Positions 1-12,135 of a stretch of DNA of 64,000 nt are shown here, piece after piece. The position numbers and the translations under genes were made by a program. Every line of letters starts with the position of its first letter. Position 1 is the first letter of the stretch. Source of the stretch: Clytia hemisphaerica. Its lineage: Eukaryota > Cnidaria > Hydrozoa > Leptothecata > Clytiidae. Location: positions 284,100-348,099 of the forward strand of contig CACVBU010001184.1 of the NCBI GenBank assembly GCA_902728285.1, read 5' to 3'. Below the pieces are notes generated by a model. That model was not told where the DNA came from. It saw nothing but the letters and a program-made list of their open reading frames with translations, and ran no database searches.

Positions 1-640
1 AGCCTAAATTGCTTAATATGATTAGAAAGATATGTTGTTAAAAATTGATATGATTTACTAAAACGAGAGTAGAAAAATCATCAAATTTACGTTTGTACAC
101 AATATAATTAGGATAGATATTTAGATAATAAAAATTAGATATACAGATGAACAGCAACAAAAGGCTACATCAAAAACAGATTCAAGAAAATAAAAATCCT
201 TGCAAGGAAGTTAAAAGCAAGGCATACTGTACTTATCAAAAATCACAAACAATTTATACACTTTTCATTTTTTACTAAGCTTAGACTTATAATTATATTC
301 AAGCTCAAGCTGGACAATCAAAAAAGTTTCAAAAACAAAGATGCTGTAAATCAGTAAAAGTTAAAATGGTGTCATTCTTATTCATCTTAACTCCAGAGAA
401 ATGTTTAAAATTTCATGTTTTTTATAATAAGCAATGAAAAATTCAAAATAAGGTTTACACTGACATCTAAAATTTATTCAAATTTAAAGTTTTATGTTTA
501 GCACCCGGTGTCGACCCAGAAAGACTGTAATTATTGTACTGTATTTTCCCTAACCTGAGCCTAAATATGCTTTAAAGTGCAATATTTATCTATTAAAAAA
601 TATTTAATCCATTTAAATACATTTATTATTTATCATTATT
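1..640. other. AT-rich sequence, no gene seen
   Basis: No coding frame with recognisable content, RNA gene or clear repeat end was found. The sequence runs into the tandem array that starts near 640. Confidence 0.5.
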
Positions 641-1960
641 AGTCCAGAATGTATAAGTGTCCGCCATCAAATCACAGTGAAAAAATGCAAGTCTAGAAAA
701 ACATAATTTTTGTCAATAATTTGATGAAGAATACTTCAGCCTTTCTGAAATTTACATAGGAGCTGCACTTTAAATATATATACTTGATTAATTTCCATTT
801 ACGCTTGATCATAATTATCTCCAAGTCAAAAAGAACAAATGCAAGTGTCTGCTTTCAAATCGCAGTGAAAACTTAAAGGGACATAACAGTACTTGCGAAA
901 TTTGTAAACAAACTGTATGCAGCGGATACAAAATCAAAACAAATGTCACATGTCAAAATAAAAAAATAAAACCAAATATGGCTAATTTTGATTGTTCAAT
1001 TGTTTTACAAGTTTGTTTTGGACACGTGATTTTAATTGTTCTCTTTAATGACACGTGGTTCGCGCAATGTTTACATTTTACTACTGTTATGTCCCTTTAA
1101 GTCTAGAAAAAATCATTTTTACGTCAATAATTTGATGAAGAACTTCGGTCTTTCTCAAATTCACATAGGAGCGGTACTTTAATATACTTGATCAATTTCC
1201 ATTTACGCTTTATCATAATTATCTCCAAGTCGGTCCAAAAAAACAAACGTAACTGCCAGTGAAAAACGCAAGTCTAGAAAAAAATCATTTTTGCGTCAAT
1301 ATAATTTGATGAAGAACTTCCTTCCTTCTTAAATTTACATAAGAGTTGTACTTTAATATACTTGATCAATTTCCATTTACGCTTTATAATAATTATCTCC
1401 AAGTCGGTCCAAAAAAACAAACGTAACTGCCAGTGAAAAACGTAAGTCTAGAAAAAAAATCATTTTTGCGTCAATATAATTTGATAAAGGACTTCGTTCC
1501 TTCTCAAATTTACATAGGAGCTGTACTTTAATATACTTGATCAATTTCCATTTACTCTTTATCATAATTATCTCCAAGTCGGTCCAAAAAAACAAACGTA
1601 GCTAACTGCCAGTGAAAAACGCAAGTCTAGAAAAAAACCATTTTTGCATTATCAATAATTTGATGAAGAAACTTTGGTCTTTCTCAAATTCACATAGGAG
1701 CAGTACTTTAATATACTTGAACAATTTCCATTTACGCTTTATCAAAAGAACAAGCCTAGCATATAAAATGTCTATATATATCAAATCAAAAAAAAAACAC
1801 TCAAGTTCGAGAAAACATTATTTTTGTGAATAATCAGATAATTAAGCTGTGAACTGTAATATATATATATACACTCCATCAAATTCCAGTAATTGTTAGT
1901 GGTTATTCTATATTCAAGTCCAAAATGAAAAAATATGTTTTCATGCTACAAAACAATGAG
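640..1960 (+). repeat. Tandem repeat, unit about 175 bp
   Basis: A unit containing CAAGTCTAGAAAAA, then a run ending in ATTTCCATTTACGC and ATCTCCAAGTC, recurs with anchors near 688, 1097, 1268, 1440 and 1620. Spacing is 171-180 bp, except for the 688-1097 gap, which is widened by an inserted MITE. A diverged last copy fades out by about 1960. Short open frames inside the array are repeat artefacts. Confidence 0.85.
877..1096. mobile_element. MITE with TTAA target duplication
   Basis: A 220-bp insertion splits one unit of the tandem repeat. Its inverted ends begin AGGGACATAACAGTA and finish TACTGTTATGTCCCT. TTAA flanks it at 873-876 and 1097-1100. TTAA targeting is typical of piggyBac and Kolobok transposases. 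No coding capacity. Confidence 0.85.
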
Positions 1961-1969
1961 CAGGTCTAG

Positions 1970-2660
1970 CAGGTAAAAAAATAACTCACAATTCAGGAAA
2001 AAACTTGAGCAAATAAGTTAAAATCTTCATACTTTAAAGAAAAGAACATCCTAATAATCTAACTCCAGTGTTGTATCTTCCTTAGTTATAAGTTTAAAAG
2101 CCACTTCAACAAAATATAATGATTGTTTAAATAAAAGCTGGCAAGAGAAAACATCGAACGAACGAAAAAACACCGCCTTGGCAGCCATATTGAATTGTTT
2201 TTGTCACATATCGGGAAACCAAACTGAGCCCGATTGGATGAATTGAAAGCGTATCCCAACCGGAACGTTGCCCTAAAAAAGCTGGAGAGTAAATACAGAT
2301 CGGGAGACCAAACTTATCCCGATCGGATAAAAACTTTAGAAATCGGAATAAAAAAACCAAACTCTTAAGTTGCGGCGGCTGGAAAAAAGGGATTTGAAGG
2401 GTCATCGGGGCTGACCAATAACCCATCGTGCGATTAGACGTAAAAGTGTTCAGAAAGTAATTAGAAAAGCTCTTGCTTTTAGTTGATAGAGAACCTTTAA
2501 CTTTTTTAGTGTAGTCATAACTTTTTATCCACAAAAGGTTCAACCAAGAGACAAAATTCATTAAAAAGCCATTTTTTAGTGGAGTAAAACTATGTTGGAA
2601 CTTTCGAAAACAAGTGAGCGAAAATGATTTTAGAGTCGATTGAAAAATTGAACTTTTTAT
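1970..2660. other. Unassigned region with an unrecognised open frame
   Basis: The minus strand at 2127-2561 is open for about 144 codons. The product matches no family I recognise, has no obvious start context and is rich in aromatic and Ser residues, as chance frames are here. I see no splice-site support. Confidence 0.3.
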
Positions 2661-2667
2661 TGGAATA

Positions 2668-2923
2668 CACGTTTTTTTTTTTATAAGAACAAACTATATA
2701 AGAACATAAGGCTTTGAGGTCCAAAAATTTAAGAACATTCTAAGAACATTCTAAGGCTTTGGAGACTTAAAAACATACAATTTCTTAAGAAATTACATCA
2801 AAATGCTCAAAAAATGCTGAAAAGAAGAACATTTTAAGAACATTTTTAGGCTTCAAATCCAAAAAACTAAGAACATACGAAGGCTTTGAAAATTTTTGAC
2901 GTTCTTATAAAAAAAAAAACGTG
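2668..2923. mobile_element. TA-flanked MITE of the CACG-T(n)-ATAAGAAC family
   Basis: Inverted ends CACG plus a T-run plus ATAAGAAC on the left, and GTTCTTAT plus an A-run plus CGTG on the right. TA lies on both sides (2666-2667, 2924-2925). The interior repeats short ATTCTAAGAACA-like words. Related termini occur near 6434, 7055, 13208, 37697 and 38673. Confidence 0.75.
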
Positions 2924-2925
2924 TA

Positions 2926-5230
2926 AGCTGAAAACCCCAAATTTAGTCCACGTAAAACTGAATCTTTCCTGAAATCCAAAATGATTTAATATCTTCCTAT
3001 TATTTCTTGTTCACGAAATATCAAGCTTTAAAGTCGATGAACCATAGAATTATATGGATGAACATACACAAAATTCATAAAAAATATGAACGATATGACG
3101 TCACAAACATGTGTTACAAAATAGCAAAGAGATTTAGAGTGGAAGTGATATTTTTTCGAAGTTATACTATATTGTGTAGGAGACAAAACTAGGAGACAAA
3201 AAAAGCATATGACCTCAAAAAATGTTTAGTTCCTCTTTAACGAACAGGTTTATTGTAAGGTTTTGTATTATGGGGTTAAATTTTCTATCAATATGCAATA
3301 AGCCCTATGGAAGGTTAGCTAATTCCATCCATTTATATATTGTGAGAATCAGACTTGAATGGATTAAGGAAATAGGATCAAGCTAGCTTCTACAAGGCTG
3401 GATATATCTTAATTGCAAGTAATCCTTTTAAATGTTCAATTAAAAGTCTCCGGATTAACTCGTGAATATTCCATGTGAATGCCAATAGATTAATGCACTT
3501 TTTCCTCAATTAGATGACGACCTTTTTAATAAGAGCAAGAAAGCCTAAGTGGCGTAAAGGCCCAGCAGCGTTGGCACTGTCAACATATATTTCCGTTGCA
3601 GAATCGCCATACAACAGGAGCGAATTTTCTCAATGTATAGAATCGAGTCGGGCGAGCAATCTAACAAAGCTCTACAAAGCTTCCTCTTCGCGGGCTTGAA
3701 CCATCGTCTTTTTGAACCTCAACCAGATTTTCTACCCCTAGGAAATTTCCTACCATTAGACTTTCAATCCATAGCCCAATTTCCCTAAAGTTGTCTTATT
3801 AATGCGCAAAATCATATTTGGAGGATAATTGTTTAGTAAAAATGCATTACATTACATGTACGGCTTTTTGGTATCCTCCAAATATTAGAATATAAAAAAC
3901 GAAAGCTGCTTATGGTTTGCTGAAAAATTTTTGAAAAATTTTGAAGTCTAGGTCTTTATTTTTTACTTTTTCGTTTTTCGACGTCAGTTTTATCATTTTG
4001 TTATGTTTTTGATTATACATAATTGTCTTAAATCTTGAGTTTCAATTAAGCTTTTGAAACAAAACTTTGAATAGCGCTTGCTTATATATTAAGGATTAAT
4101 TCAGTGAACTGTTATCAGATAGAATAATATCTCACTTTGGCTACTTCATCCTCTATTCAGATTCCCTTTGTTAAAAGTGATTATTGGTCGTAAAAACAGT
4201 TTCTCAAATTCTGATGCATGGATAGAAATCTCTTTTTAAGGGTATGTTTGCACGGTATTTTTTCTCAGTTACGAAATTTTTAGTTTTGGAAAACGATTGA
4301 TATTTACAAATCTATTTTATCTTACAATGGAATTTTAGGAGCTGAAATTTAGTGATCCCATCGATTTTAACTCCTAAAATTAAAAAATCAATTTTAGTCT
4401 ATACGGAAAGAATAACTAATTTAGGTGAAAACTTGACACCCAAATTTCTTTTCTTAATGCGTTTTCAAATAGTTTTCAACACTGATGAATCTATAAAATG
4501 AACTGATATCAAATATGTAATTCATATTTTCAATTAGGGGACCGAAGTGCCCGAAATTTCCAGTTGAAAATAATCAAATTATGTGCATAATTTTTTGAGA
4601 ATTCAAAAGAATCCAATCAAGCATGAGAAAATATGTAATTAAAATATGATAAGAACAAAGAAATTACATTACCATTGCACACGTGCAATTGAATTCCCAT
4701 TGCAACTAAGGGAACCTTACAGACACGCTTCATTTTGAGGAAAAAAGCATGAATTCATTCTATCTGATAATAATTCTATGATTAATTCAATGCAAAAATA
4801 CGTCAAAAAATTAAGTTTAAAATATGTTTTTTCGAAAACGTTTGTCGGTAGGAGTGGAAAAAAAGGTTAAACTTTTGCACAATCACCAGGAAATTAAAAA
4901 AACTGGTAGGGACACATCAATGTTTTTGCTATTGAAAGTTAACCTTATTTATCAGTAAAATATTGGCAAAGTTTCGTGTGAATTCCATAAACCGTTTAGA
5001 AGTTAAATATAATTTAGTAAACACAATTGACGTCAAAAAATATGGCTTTTTTTGCATTCTGGTCCGTAAAATAGACACCTATATACAAGAAAATTTCGGA
5101 CAGCAAATAAGTAACTTCGGAAACGTCAGACATAGTGCTACACGATGATATATGTTTGCACGTGTCTCTACGACTGTCATAGTTGACCTCCCCCACCTCC
5201 CGGACTAATACCATCGCATAAAATTTTCAT
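2926..5230. other. Intergenic stretch without a supported gene
   Basis: Only a small hairpin is evident: ATTTGGAGGATA near 3812-3830 pairs with TATCCTCCAAATAT near 3872-3890. Short open frames at 3007-3192, 3514-3699 and 4963-5148 have no recognisable content. Confidence 0.4.
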
Positions 5231-5285
5231 TTTCCAGCTATTCAATTGAACACATTACCTGCCAATTCAGTAGTACCAATTCCTG

Positions 5286-5830
5286 ATGCTCAAAGCTTTG
5301 CAATAGAATGACATGATTGCTCACCCTACTTCCATAATTCAAATGATAGCATACATTTAAAATACCATTCCTACTTATCGCATAATAATGCCAATTTTGC
5401 ACATTCAAAGCCTTGCAGTGATGACATAATTACACCCCTCCTTCTTCCATAATTAAATGATAGCATACATTTAAATTGCATTCCTTATCAACTTATCGCA
5501 TAACAGTGTAAATTTCCCATGTTCAAAGCCTTGCAGTAATTACATGATTACACCCCTTTCTCACAGACCCACTGGGACCCCTTCTCACTGGAAAAATTAG
5601 GCAAAATATCGTCCTCGGTGGAAAATTATCTTCCAATTTTTGTATACACTGAAAATACTCAAATAAGCAAACCCTCACTGCAAAATATTTACTATTTTTC
5701 CAATCCCCACTGAATTTTTTGAAATATTTGAATTTCAGTCCGTTATTTTTATCCCCACATGAAAAAATCCTACCGGGTCTGTGAGAAGGGGTGTATGATT
5801 GCTCAAATTGCATCCTTTATCAAATCAAAC
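5286..5830 (+). repeat. Short tandem repeat, unit about 117 bp
   Basis: A unit with TTCAAAGCCTTGCAGTRAT, TCTTCCATAATT and GATAGCATACATTTAAA is present about 2.5 times, with anchors near 5290, 5407 and 5523. The third unit is interrupted at 5551-5793 by a MITE and resumes with TATGATTGCTCAAATTGCAT. Confidence 0.65.
5551..5793. mobile_element. TA-flanked MITE, CACCCCTTTCTCACAGACCC ends
   Basis: The left end CACCCCTTTCTCACAGACCC is mirrored by GGGTCTGTGAGAAGGGGTG on the right, both next to TA. It lies inside the ~117-bp tandem repeat. A diverged relative is at 42665-43022. Confidence 0.8.
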
Positions 5831-6034
5831 TCATCCCATACTAACTAAGTAGTTAATTGCTAATTCTATGTTATTATGCGATTATGACGTTGTAAGTTCC
5901 TAGTTGGGCGGATGAAGTTAAAGTCAAGTATAGAAATTGAATGTTTAAACCAGAAATATGGTAGGCGACAATTTTTTCAAAATATTTTTTACCCCCTAAC
6001 TTCGAAAGGCTCGTCGAGCAGCAAAGCATTTAAC

Positions 6035-6065
6035 CATAGTATAATAAAGCCGCGGCTGGAATGTT
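6035..6065 (+). mobile_element. Solo terminal fragment of the CATAGTATAAG TIR family
   Basis: CATAGTATAATAAAGCCGC followed by GGCTGGAATG matches the end of the complete element at 36519-37568. No partner end was found downstream. Confidence 0.6.
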
Positions 6066-6433
6066 TACACTATTGTCTTTCTAATTAATTGGTGTTTTAT
6101 CTAGGTTTCTGAGCTCTATAAGAGCGTCAATTTTGCCAGTTTCTTCTTGGTAGATAGCTTTGTGAATTTCTCCTTTATTTTCCTTCACAACAAGTTTTTG
6201 ATGTTAGATATCTGTAGTGTAGACAAGAGCAGTAGCGACCTGGCTTAATTTTCTTGGTGGTGCAAACTATGAAATTGGCGCCCCTGGTATTTTCCCCCTT
6301 ACTCACGCCCTCCATCATTAAGTGGAAATATGAAACTGTAAGAGCAGTGACTGGTTGAAAGTAACGCCCAGAATCTTTGAGTTAAAAAACTTTTATTTAT
6401 ACGAAGGTGGTGGTAATGATAACTTGATATCTT

Positions 6434-7055
6434 CACACTTTTTTTTATAAGAATAGTGTACATTGGATTAGGATCAAGTATTCTTAAGAAATTCCCAGAA
6501 TTGAGGGTGAAATATTCTTAATGTATTCTTACTTTTTTAGATTTGACATTTTTACAAATATGAGAAATGATCAATTTGAATGTTTTCGCCTTTTGAGTGA
6601 ACATTTGGGTTAAAATTACATTTTTTCCTCAAAGCTTCAATTAATCTGTTCATAGTCATTATAAAAAAGACCGGTCTGGTAATGTATTGTTTTAGCTTTT
6701 TGTTCAATTTTCTTTTGTTACAAAAAAAAGAGAAGTTGCAATTTGCATACTTTTTGACCACGTTACCAAAATCTCCTCTTGGTATTGGTCTATTTTCTAA
6801 TCACATGATCAAAAAGTTTGCAAAATAAATCGATTTTGGTACGCAAGAGCTTTTAACAATAAAAAGAGACAAAAGCCTTCCAGACCAGGGTTTTTATAAT
6901 GACTATGATCTGTTTTTCTGTTAACCAAATACAAAATAATATTCTTATCAAATTCTGTCAGATTCACCCCAGAGGGTATTCTTAGAGTATTCTTACGATT
7001 TGGCCAATTTTCATCCTGATATTCTTATAGAAGATATTCTTATAAAAAAAGCGTG
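6434..7055. mobile_element. Nested CACRC-T(n)-ATAAGAATA element
   Basis: The left end CACACTTTTTTTTATAAGAA is mirrored by TTCTTATAAAAAAAGCGTG on the right. TA follows the right end, but the left flank has lost it. It sits inside hAT copy A and belongs to the same family as 2668-2923. Confidence 0.65.
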
Positions 7056-7971
7056 TATTTCCTTGTCATAATTTGAAATGTCATAGTTTTCTGAACAAGG
7101 TAAATTTTTCAATTTTCAACTTTTAAAATGTCTAAAAATGCCTCAATTTATCCCGATTTAGCATCAAAGAGAAAAAAAACACGAGCTTTTGATACTAGAA
7201 ATGTAAATTTTATATCCAGCAAGTCGATTTGATGGTCTATATTTTGTTTTTTTAAAACTTTATCAGAAAAATAAATGTTGGCAGGAATAAGGGTTCTTTT
7301 TAATGTTGGCGCCGCAGGGAAAAAATTTTGGTGTAAATAAGGTCAAACAGCTTAAAAGAACTTCTAAAAAGTCAAAAGTTATTCATCATAAGGCCACAAA
7401 AACCACAGCAAGCATCAACCACAGCATGCGATTCAATGTTGATAGTAGTTTTCAAAACATTCAAGAGAAAGGATCCAAGAGTGTAAAATAAACGGAAGTG
7501 CCGCAGGCAATAAAATGTGTTATGATCGAAAAACTGTCTTATCAATCATCACTACCCCGTTTTAAGTAATAAGTTGGAGATTTGATATTTCACAAAAAAG
7601 TGCTACTAAGGGGTATTTCGGGTCCCATATCTTCCGAAGGACTTTTCTGTTTGCCTTGAAATTTAACAAACTTCTTAATCTAAGGTTGAACTACCACTGG
7701 TGTAAAAATGAACATTATAGCATAAGTAGAAATTTTTGCAATCGCAAATTTAACCGCTAAAAATCGCGAATTTTTCAACCAAAAATACATTCAAATATAG
7801 CGCTTTTGATTCTCTAAAACAAGCAAAAAAAAATTCCTTAATTATATTTGACTATCAAAAGTTACAGGCATTCTTGTTTCCACTGCCAATTATATCTGGA
7901 CAGACTTTTTTTTTTAACATTGCATTTATAGAAGGCGCTATAAACTTGTCGAAGGGCGCCAAGTCGCTCAA

Positions 7972-8117
7972 TAGACGATATCGGCTTAACGAATTCTCCC
8001 CGAATGATTACCCATGATGCAAAAAAATTCACGGACTATATTGATTTACTGATTTTTTTTGCGCAATGCATCATGGGTAATCATTCGGGGAGAATTTCGT
8101 TACGCCGATATCGTCTA
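7972..8117. mobile_element. Nested foldback MITE with ~50-bp arms
   Basis: Two arms of about 50 bp, starting TAGACGATATCGGC and ending GCCGATATCGTCTA, form a near-perfect hairpin with a short loop. Removing the segment restores the sequence seen uninterrupted in copy C (CTCAATTAAACAT at 63248-63260), so it is a later insertion into hAT copy A. Confidence 0.85.
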
Positions 8118-8629
8118 TTAAACATCGACAAAATGTTGGCGCCCCCTTGAAAAGCTCTTTTGGCGCCCCTCTCAAATTTTTCTGGGTGGTGCACTAAACA
8201 CCCTGCACCCCCTGCCAGGTCGCCACTGAAAAAGAGGGGCGCGAAATTTGTATTGGAGAGCAGGATTTTATGACACAGTAATGATCTATTAATAACGTAA
8301 AGAGATTTTGCGCACCCTTGTCTACGTTGTCATTGTTATATTCAAAAGTAAGAGTTTTCTGCCTGTTTTATTCATAAAACGAATAGTCAAAATCAATTAA
8401 CATATCACAAAACTAATTGTAAAACAGAGTAAAAACCATTTAGTTTAAAGCCCCAAAGGGGCTATAGATGAATCTTCAGGTCTTTCTCAACCAAGGAAAA
8501 GTGCAGCCTTTAGATTTGTGCCGCATTTAGAATGACGAATTAAATGTTGCACTTTCTTTGTTTTCACACGGCATATTTTTTCGAAATCTTGCGATATATT
8601 TTACTTTCAATCGACCGTTTGTGTAAAAA

Positions 8630-8966
8630 GGTAAACATCGTCAGCGCAGAAAGAATAGGAGCTCGGAAGGACAAAATGTTAAAAACAAAAAGATGGCGAT
8701 CCTTGAAAGTCGTGGTAAAGAACGAGGAAGAGAAACGTCATATTCTGGCATCAGTCCACAAATTAGAGAAAGATGAATTTAGAGTATCCGACGATTTTTC
8801 GAAGAAAGAACGCGAAACCATCAAAGAGTGGCATAGGAAGGCAAAGGAGAAAACAAAGTTACAAAAAAATGGCAGCTGGATATATAAGGTTAGAGGAAGT
8901 CCTCGGACAAAACTCTACTTTAAGAAGATCTGTAACAAACCCGTTACTGAAAATGAAATATTGTAA
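8630..8966 (+). pseudogene. LINE ORF1-like fragment
   Basis: An open frame of about 110 codons resembles the C-terminal half of ORF1 proteins of CR1/L1-like LINEs. It has an IVSAERIG start, a basic KVVVKNEEEKRHILAS segment, a SDDFSKKERETIKEW stretch and a VRGSPRTKLYFKK end. The frame extends upstream to an ATG at 8544, but the first ~28 codons look like repeat-derived sequence. No endonuclease or RT lies next to it. The function is inferred from resemblance only; it is a stranded retroelement fragment unless expression shows otherwise. Confidence 0.6.
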
Positions 8967-9847
8967 AGACGACTGGTTAAGAGGCCCACCGTGCGCCTAC
9001 AACTGTAAAATTAAGCATGATTATTTCATAGAGGTCGATAGACCTGAGAAATATATTACTGTAAATTAATTAAATTAAAAACCACGCGGTCACTTGTATA
9101 TCCAGGAGTCTCGTGCCTAGCCCATCGGGCTTGGAAGTCAATGGGAAAAAAAGCATTACTCTAAACACATTTTATCAGCCTTTGTGTAAATCCTATTAAA
9201 AAGATAGTTGAATTGGTTGATATCTGGTTCAAAAACCTTTACACGACGTTGAATCCATTAAATCAATACCATGTCAAGTCAGGTAACAGAAATAATGTAG
9301 GAATCAATGTTGTGTTGTTTTAAACAATATACAATGTTATTTTGATCAAAATGAGTAAAATTATTAAAAATGTTACAATTTAAACTTATCACGGTGCTTT
9401 TCTTTAGGTACCGGAGACTGGGCACTAGCAACCAGTCTCCAAAGGAGGAGTCGGTTTACTAGGGCATCTCTACCCGTGACACTCTCCCCCACTCCAAAGT
9501 GTCTTTTTCTATTTAACCAGAAATAGCACCTACTTAAGCCACTTAAAAATAGCTATTAGCGTACATCATTATCTCAATTATAGTTCATTAAAACAGTCTA
9601 TATGTAAGCCTTATTACGTTATCTCAATCAGGCTTTAATCATCATAAAAAGTTTTTCATACGCAAGCCACGTACCAGACGACAGCTAATAATTAACATAT
9701 CATTGACGATTCACTTTATCTAAATATTAGAGTAGACATAAAACGTTTAAGATTGTTGGAGTAACTTTTGATTATCTCTTGATTTGAATGGCATACAGGA
9801 TATCTTTGCAATAAAGCTAGTTTGAAAATATCCGTCTTAGCCAGAAT

Positions 9848-10927
9848 CAGTGGTGGCCTGGCAGGGGGTGCAGGGTGTGCAGTGCACCACCCAGAAAGAT
9901 CTGAGAGGGGCGCCAAAAGAGCTTTTTAAGGGGGCGCCAAAATTTTGTTGATGTTTAATTGTACAATTTGGCGCCCTTCGGCACGTTTATAGCGCTTTCT
10001 ATGAGTACAGTGTTAATTTTTTTCCCCTGCGGCGCTTTCTTTTATCTTCTTGTATCCTTTCTCTTGAATTCTTTCAAAACTGTTATCAATATTGAATCAG
10101 AAGTAAGAGAAGTGCCGTGTATCCACCAGGGGTTAAAGAGAATGCTCACCCCAAAATGAGAGATTGCCAAAATGATCAACACTTGTCGATTCTCGCTGTG
10201 GTTTTTGTGGTCTTATACTGACTACTCTCGGGTACCTAATAGCCGGGGGGGGGCCCGCTAATTAATTTTTGGAAAATTTTCCACCCAGGACATTCTTATT
10301 CCAACCCCCCCCCGCTTATTGATTTTTGGGAAATTTTTTTTTGAAAGTTCCCTCTTTTGCCCTAATTCTGCTGTATCAGCCTCCTTTTCGAACATTTTCC
10401 ACCCAGGACATTTTTATTCCAACCCCCCCCCCGCTTATTAAATTTTGAGATTTTTTCCAACCCCCCTGCTTATTCCAAACCCCCCGGCTATTAGGTACCC
10501 GAGAGTAACTATCTCCGTTTTAGAAGATCTTTGAGCTGTTTCACCTTTCTTACACCAAAATTTTTTGCCTGCAGTGCCAAAATTACAAGGGACCCTTCCT
10601 CTCAACTGAATTTTTGGCCTCTTTCAGCCATTGATCTTTAATAGAGAGTAAAGTAAGACCAGCCGCGCAAAAGATTAAAGACTATCTGGTAATTTTTCTG
10701 ATAAGAGTTTTAGAAAGCAAAAATATAGACTAAATCGACTTACCAGGTATAAAATTTCCATTTCAAAGATAAGGGGCGTTACTTTCAACCAGTTACTTTC
10801 AACCAGTCACTGCTCTTACAGTTTAGTATTTTCACTTAATGATGGAGGGCACAAATAAGGACAAAAATACCAGGGGCGCCAATTTCATAGTTTGCACCAC
10901 CAAGAAAATTAAGCCAGGCCGCTACTG
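9848..10927 (-). mobile_element. hAT-like non-autonomous element, copy B
   Basis: Inverted relative of copy A. It starts CAGTGGTGGCCTGGC and ends GCCAGGCCGCTACTG. The flanks share CCAGAAT (GCCAGAAT before, CCAGAATG after), a 7-8 bp target duplication. Internally it carries the same GGCGCCCC and CACCACC subterminal words and the CTTACACCAAAATTTT region in reverse. A TA-flanked MITE (10225-10505) interrupts it. Confidence 0.85.
10225..10505. mobile_element. Nested TA-flanked MITE with C-rich interior
   Basis: Inverted ends CTCTCGGGTACCTAATAGCC and GGCTATTAGGTACCCGAGAG, with TA on each side, lie inside hAT copy B. The interior holds CCCCCCCC tracts and TTATTCCAACCCC repeats. The element at 45717-45990 has similar architecture. 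Confidence 0.85.
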
Positions 10928-11199
10928 CCAGAATGAGAATATATCTCAGTTTAGAAAAAAGAAACGCTTAATGAATGCTTTCATTTCAGTATTTTCACTT
11001 CAATAGCGCTCCGCAATGCATACGTCATAATTATTACTTTTCACTTTTTTGACATTTGGACGAGTTGTAATCCCACTATTCAATGCGGCTCAATTAAATA
11101 TACATTCAAGCTGTTATACATATTTTGTCAAATGATGCAATTAACATGCAAAAGGGACTAACGCAAAGGTTGATGGGATTAAAACTCGTACAAACACAT

Positions 11200-11681
11200 C
11201 GAGGGTGTTTTTATACTGACGGTTTAAGCTAGCAGGATTAATCTAACTTTTGATAAAACGATGAATAGCCCAAACTATTTAAAAAAGTTTTGGATGGAAA
11301 GAGATGGTTACACGTTAATTTTTTCTTTTCAAAAATTATCATCATTTAAACTATTAATTAGGAGAAAAACCGTTAAATCCTTTTGTATTTTGCACGAATT
11401 TTATAATCAACTACTGCTCGATACATGGTCGATGGCATGTATGAGAGAACAAAAGAGCAAGGATAAGCCAGGGTTTTGATAAGCGGATCAGGAAATACAA
11501 AATATTTTTCCATTTTCTCCAGTGTTGCTATGGGAAATGAAAGTAGTTTTTTCAAAAAAAAACATAAACGTGTAACCACCTCTTTTTTATCATCAAATTA
11601 TATGAATAGTTTTGGGCTATTCAGCGTTTTATTGGATATATATATGTCAGCTTAAGCCGCCACTGGAATAACACCCCGAGA
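11200..11681. mobile_element. Long-TIR MITE
   Basis: About 80 bp at each end are inverted copies. The left arm runs from CGAGGGTGTT through GAATAGCCCAAACTATT. The right arm runs from AATAGTTTTGGGCTATTC to AACACCCCGAG. The short open frames on both strands inside are not genes. Confidence 0.75.
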
Positions 11682-11734
11682 GTATGATTATGTCAAAAAT
11701 AAAATCTATTTTTAGATTCAGCGCGGTGCCCTAT

Positions 11735-11905
11735 TACTGTTGTACTATCAATATATGGATGTTCCATAGCAGGGCTCTAGAGGATAAAATCAACAATCTA
11801 CATAAAAGATGCTTGAGAAACGTTTACTCAGACTACAACTCATCATTTGAAGATCTGTTGAAATGTGATAATGGTTTCACGCACTTTCCATCTACGAACA
11901 ATTTT
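11735..11905 (+). pseudogene. LINE reverse-transcriptase C-terminal fragment
   Basis: The translation contains IWMFHSRALEDKINNLHKRC followed by RNVYSDYNSSFEDLLK. This is the recognisable thumb/post-RT segment of CR1/jockey-group LINE polymerases. Both sides are degraded and no catalytic domain is present. Confidence 0.7.
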
Positions 11906-11929
11906 TGCTGAATCCCGGAATCCCGAAAA

Positions 11930-12135
11930 TTGAAAAAAATAATAACACCGTCACACCGGTTTGTACAGGTTCAAATACCGGCATAATCACAAAAAATTAG
12001 GCCAAATACCGTCGCCGTCTGATTTTAAAATACCGTTTTCCCGTCTTTTTTTTCGTCAAATCCCGTAATACCGTACTAAGAAATGGCCAATCCCGTCACA
12101 CCGTAAAAGTACAAACCCCCCCCCCCCCTACAGAG
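11930..12135 (+). repeat. ATACCGT/ATCCCG-rich simple repeat ending in a C-tract
   Basis: Words such as AATACCG, CACCGTCACACCG and AATCCCG recur irregularly, ending in a run of about 14 C. Probably a diverged low-complexity part of a repeat. Confidence 0.5.

Larger units (their letters stand above)
6230..8228 (+). mobile_element. hAT-like non-autonomous element, copy A
   Basis: The ends CAGTAGCGACCTGGC and GCCAGGTCGCCACTG are an inverted pair of the CAGTGGCG type common in hAT elements. The flanking octamers GACAAGAG and AAAAAGAG agree at 6 of 8 positions, fitting a decayed 8-bp duplication. Subterminal GGTGGTGC and GGCGCCCC words occur at both ends. There is no transposase. It carries two nested insertions (6434-7055 and 7972-8117). 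Relatives are at 9848-10927 (inverted) and 62585-63360. Confidence 0.8.

Noticed and set aside
640..1960. CRISPR-like array
   Set aside because: Units are adjacent, ~175 bp long and without short-repeat/spacer structure; the genome is eukaryotic.
2127..2561. 144-codon minus-strand frame
   Set aside because: No recognisable domain, no start context and no splice support; listed only as unassigned.
7303..7491. 62-codon basic protein frame in hAT copy A
   Set aside because: The equivalent region in copies B and C is not kept open in the same frame, so there is no sign of selection.
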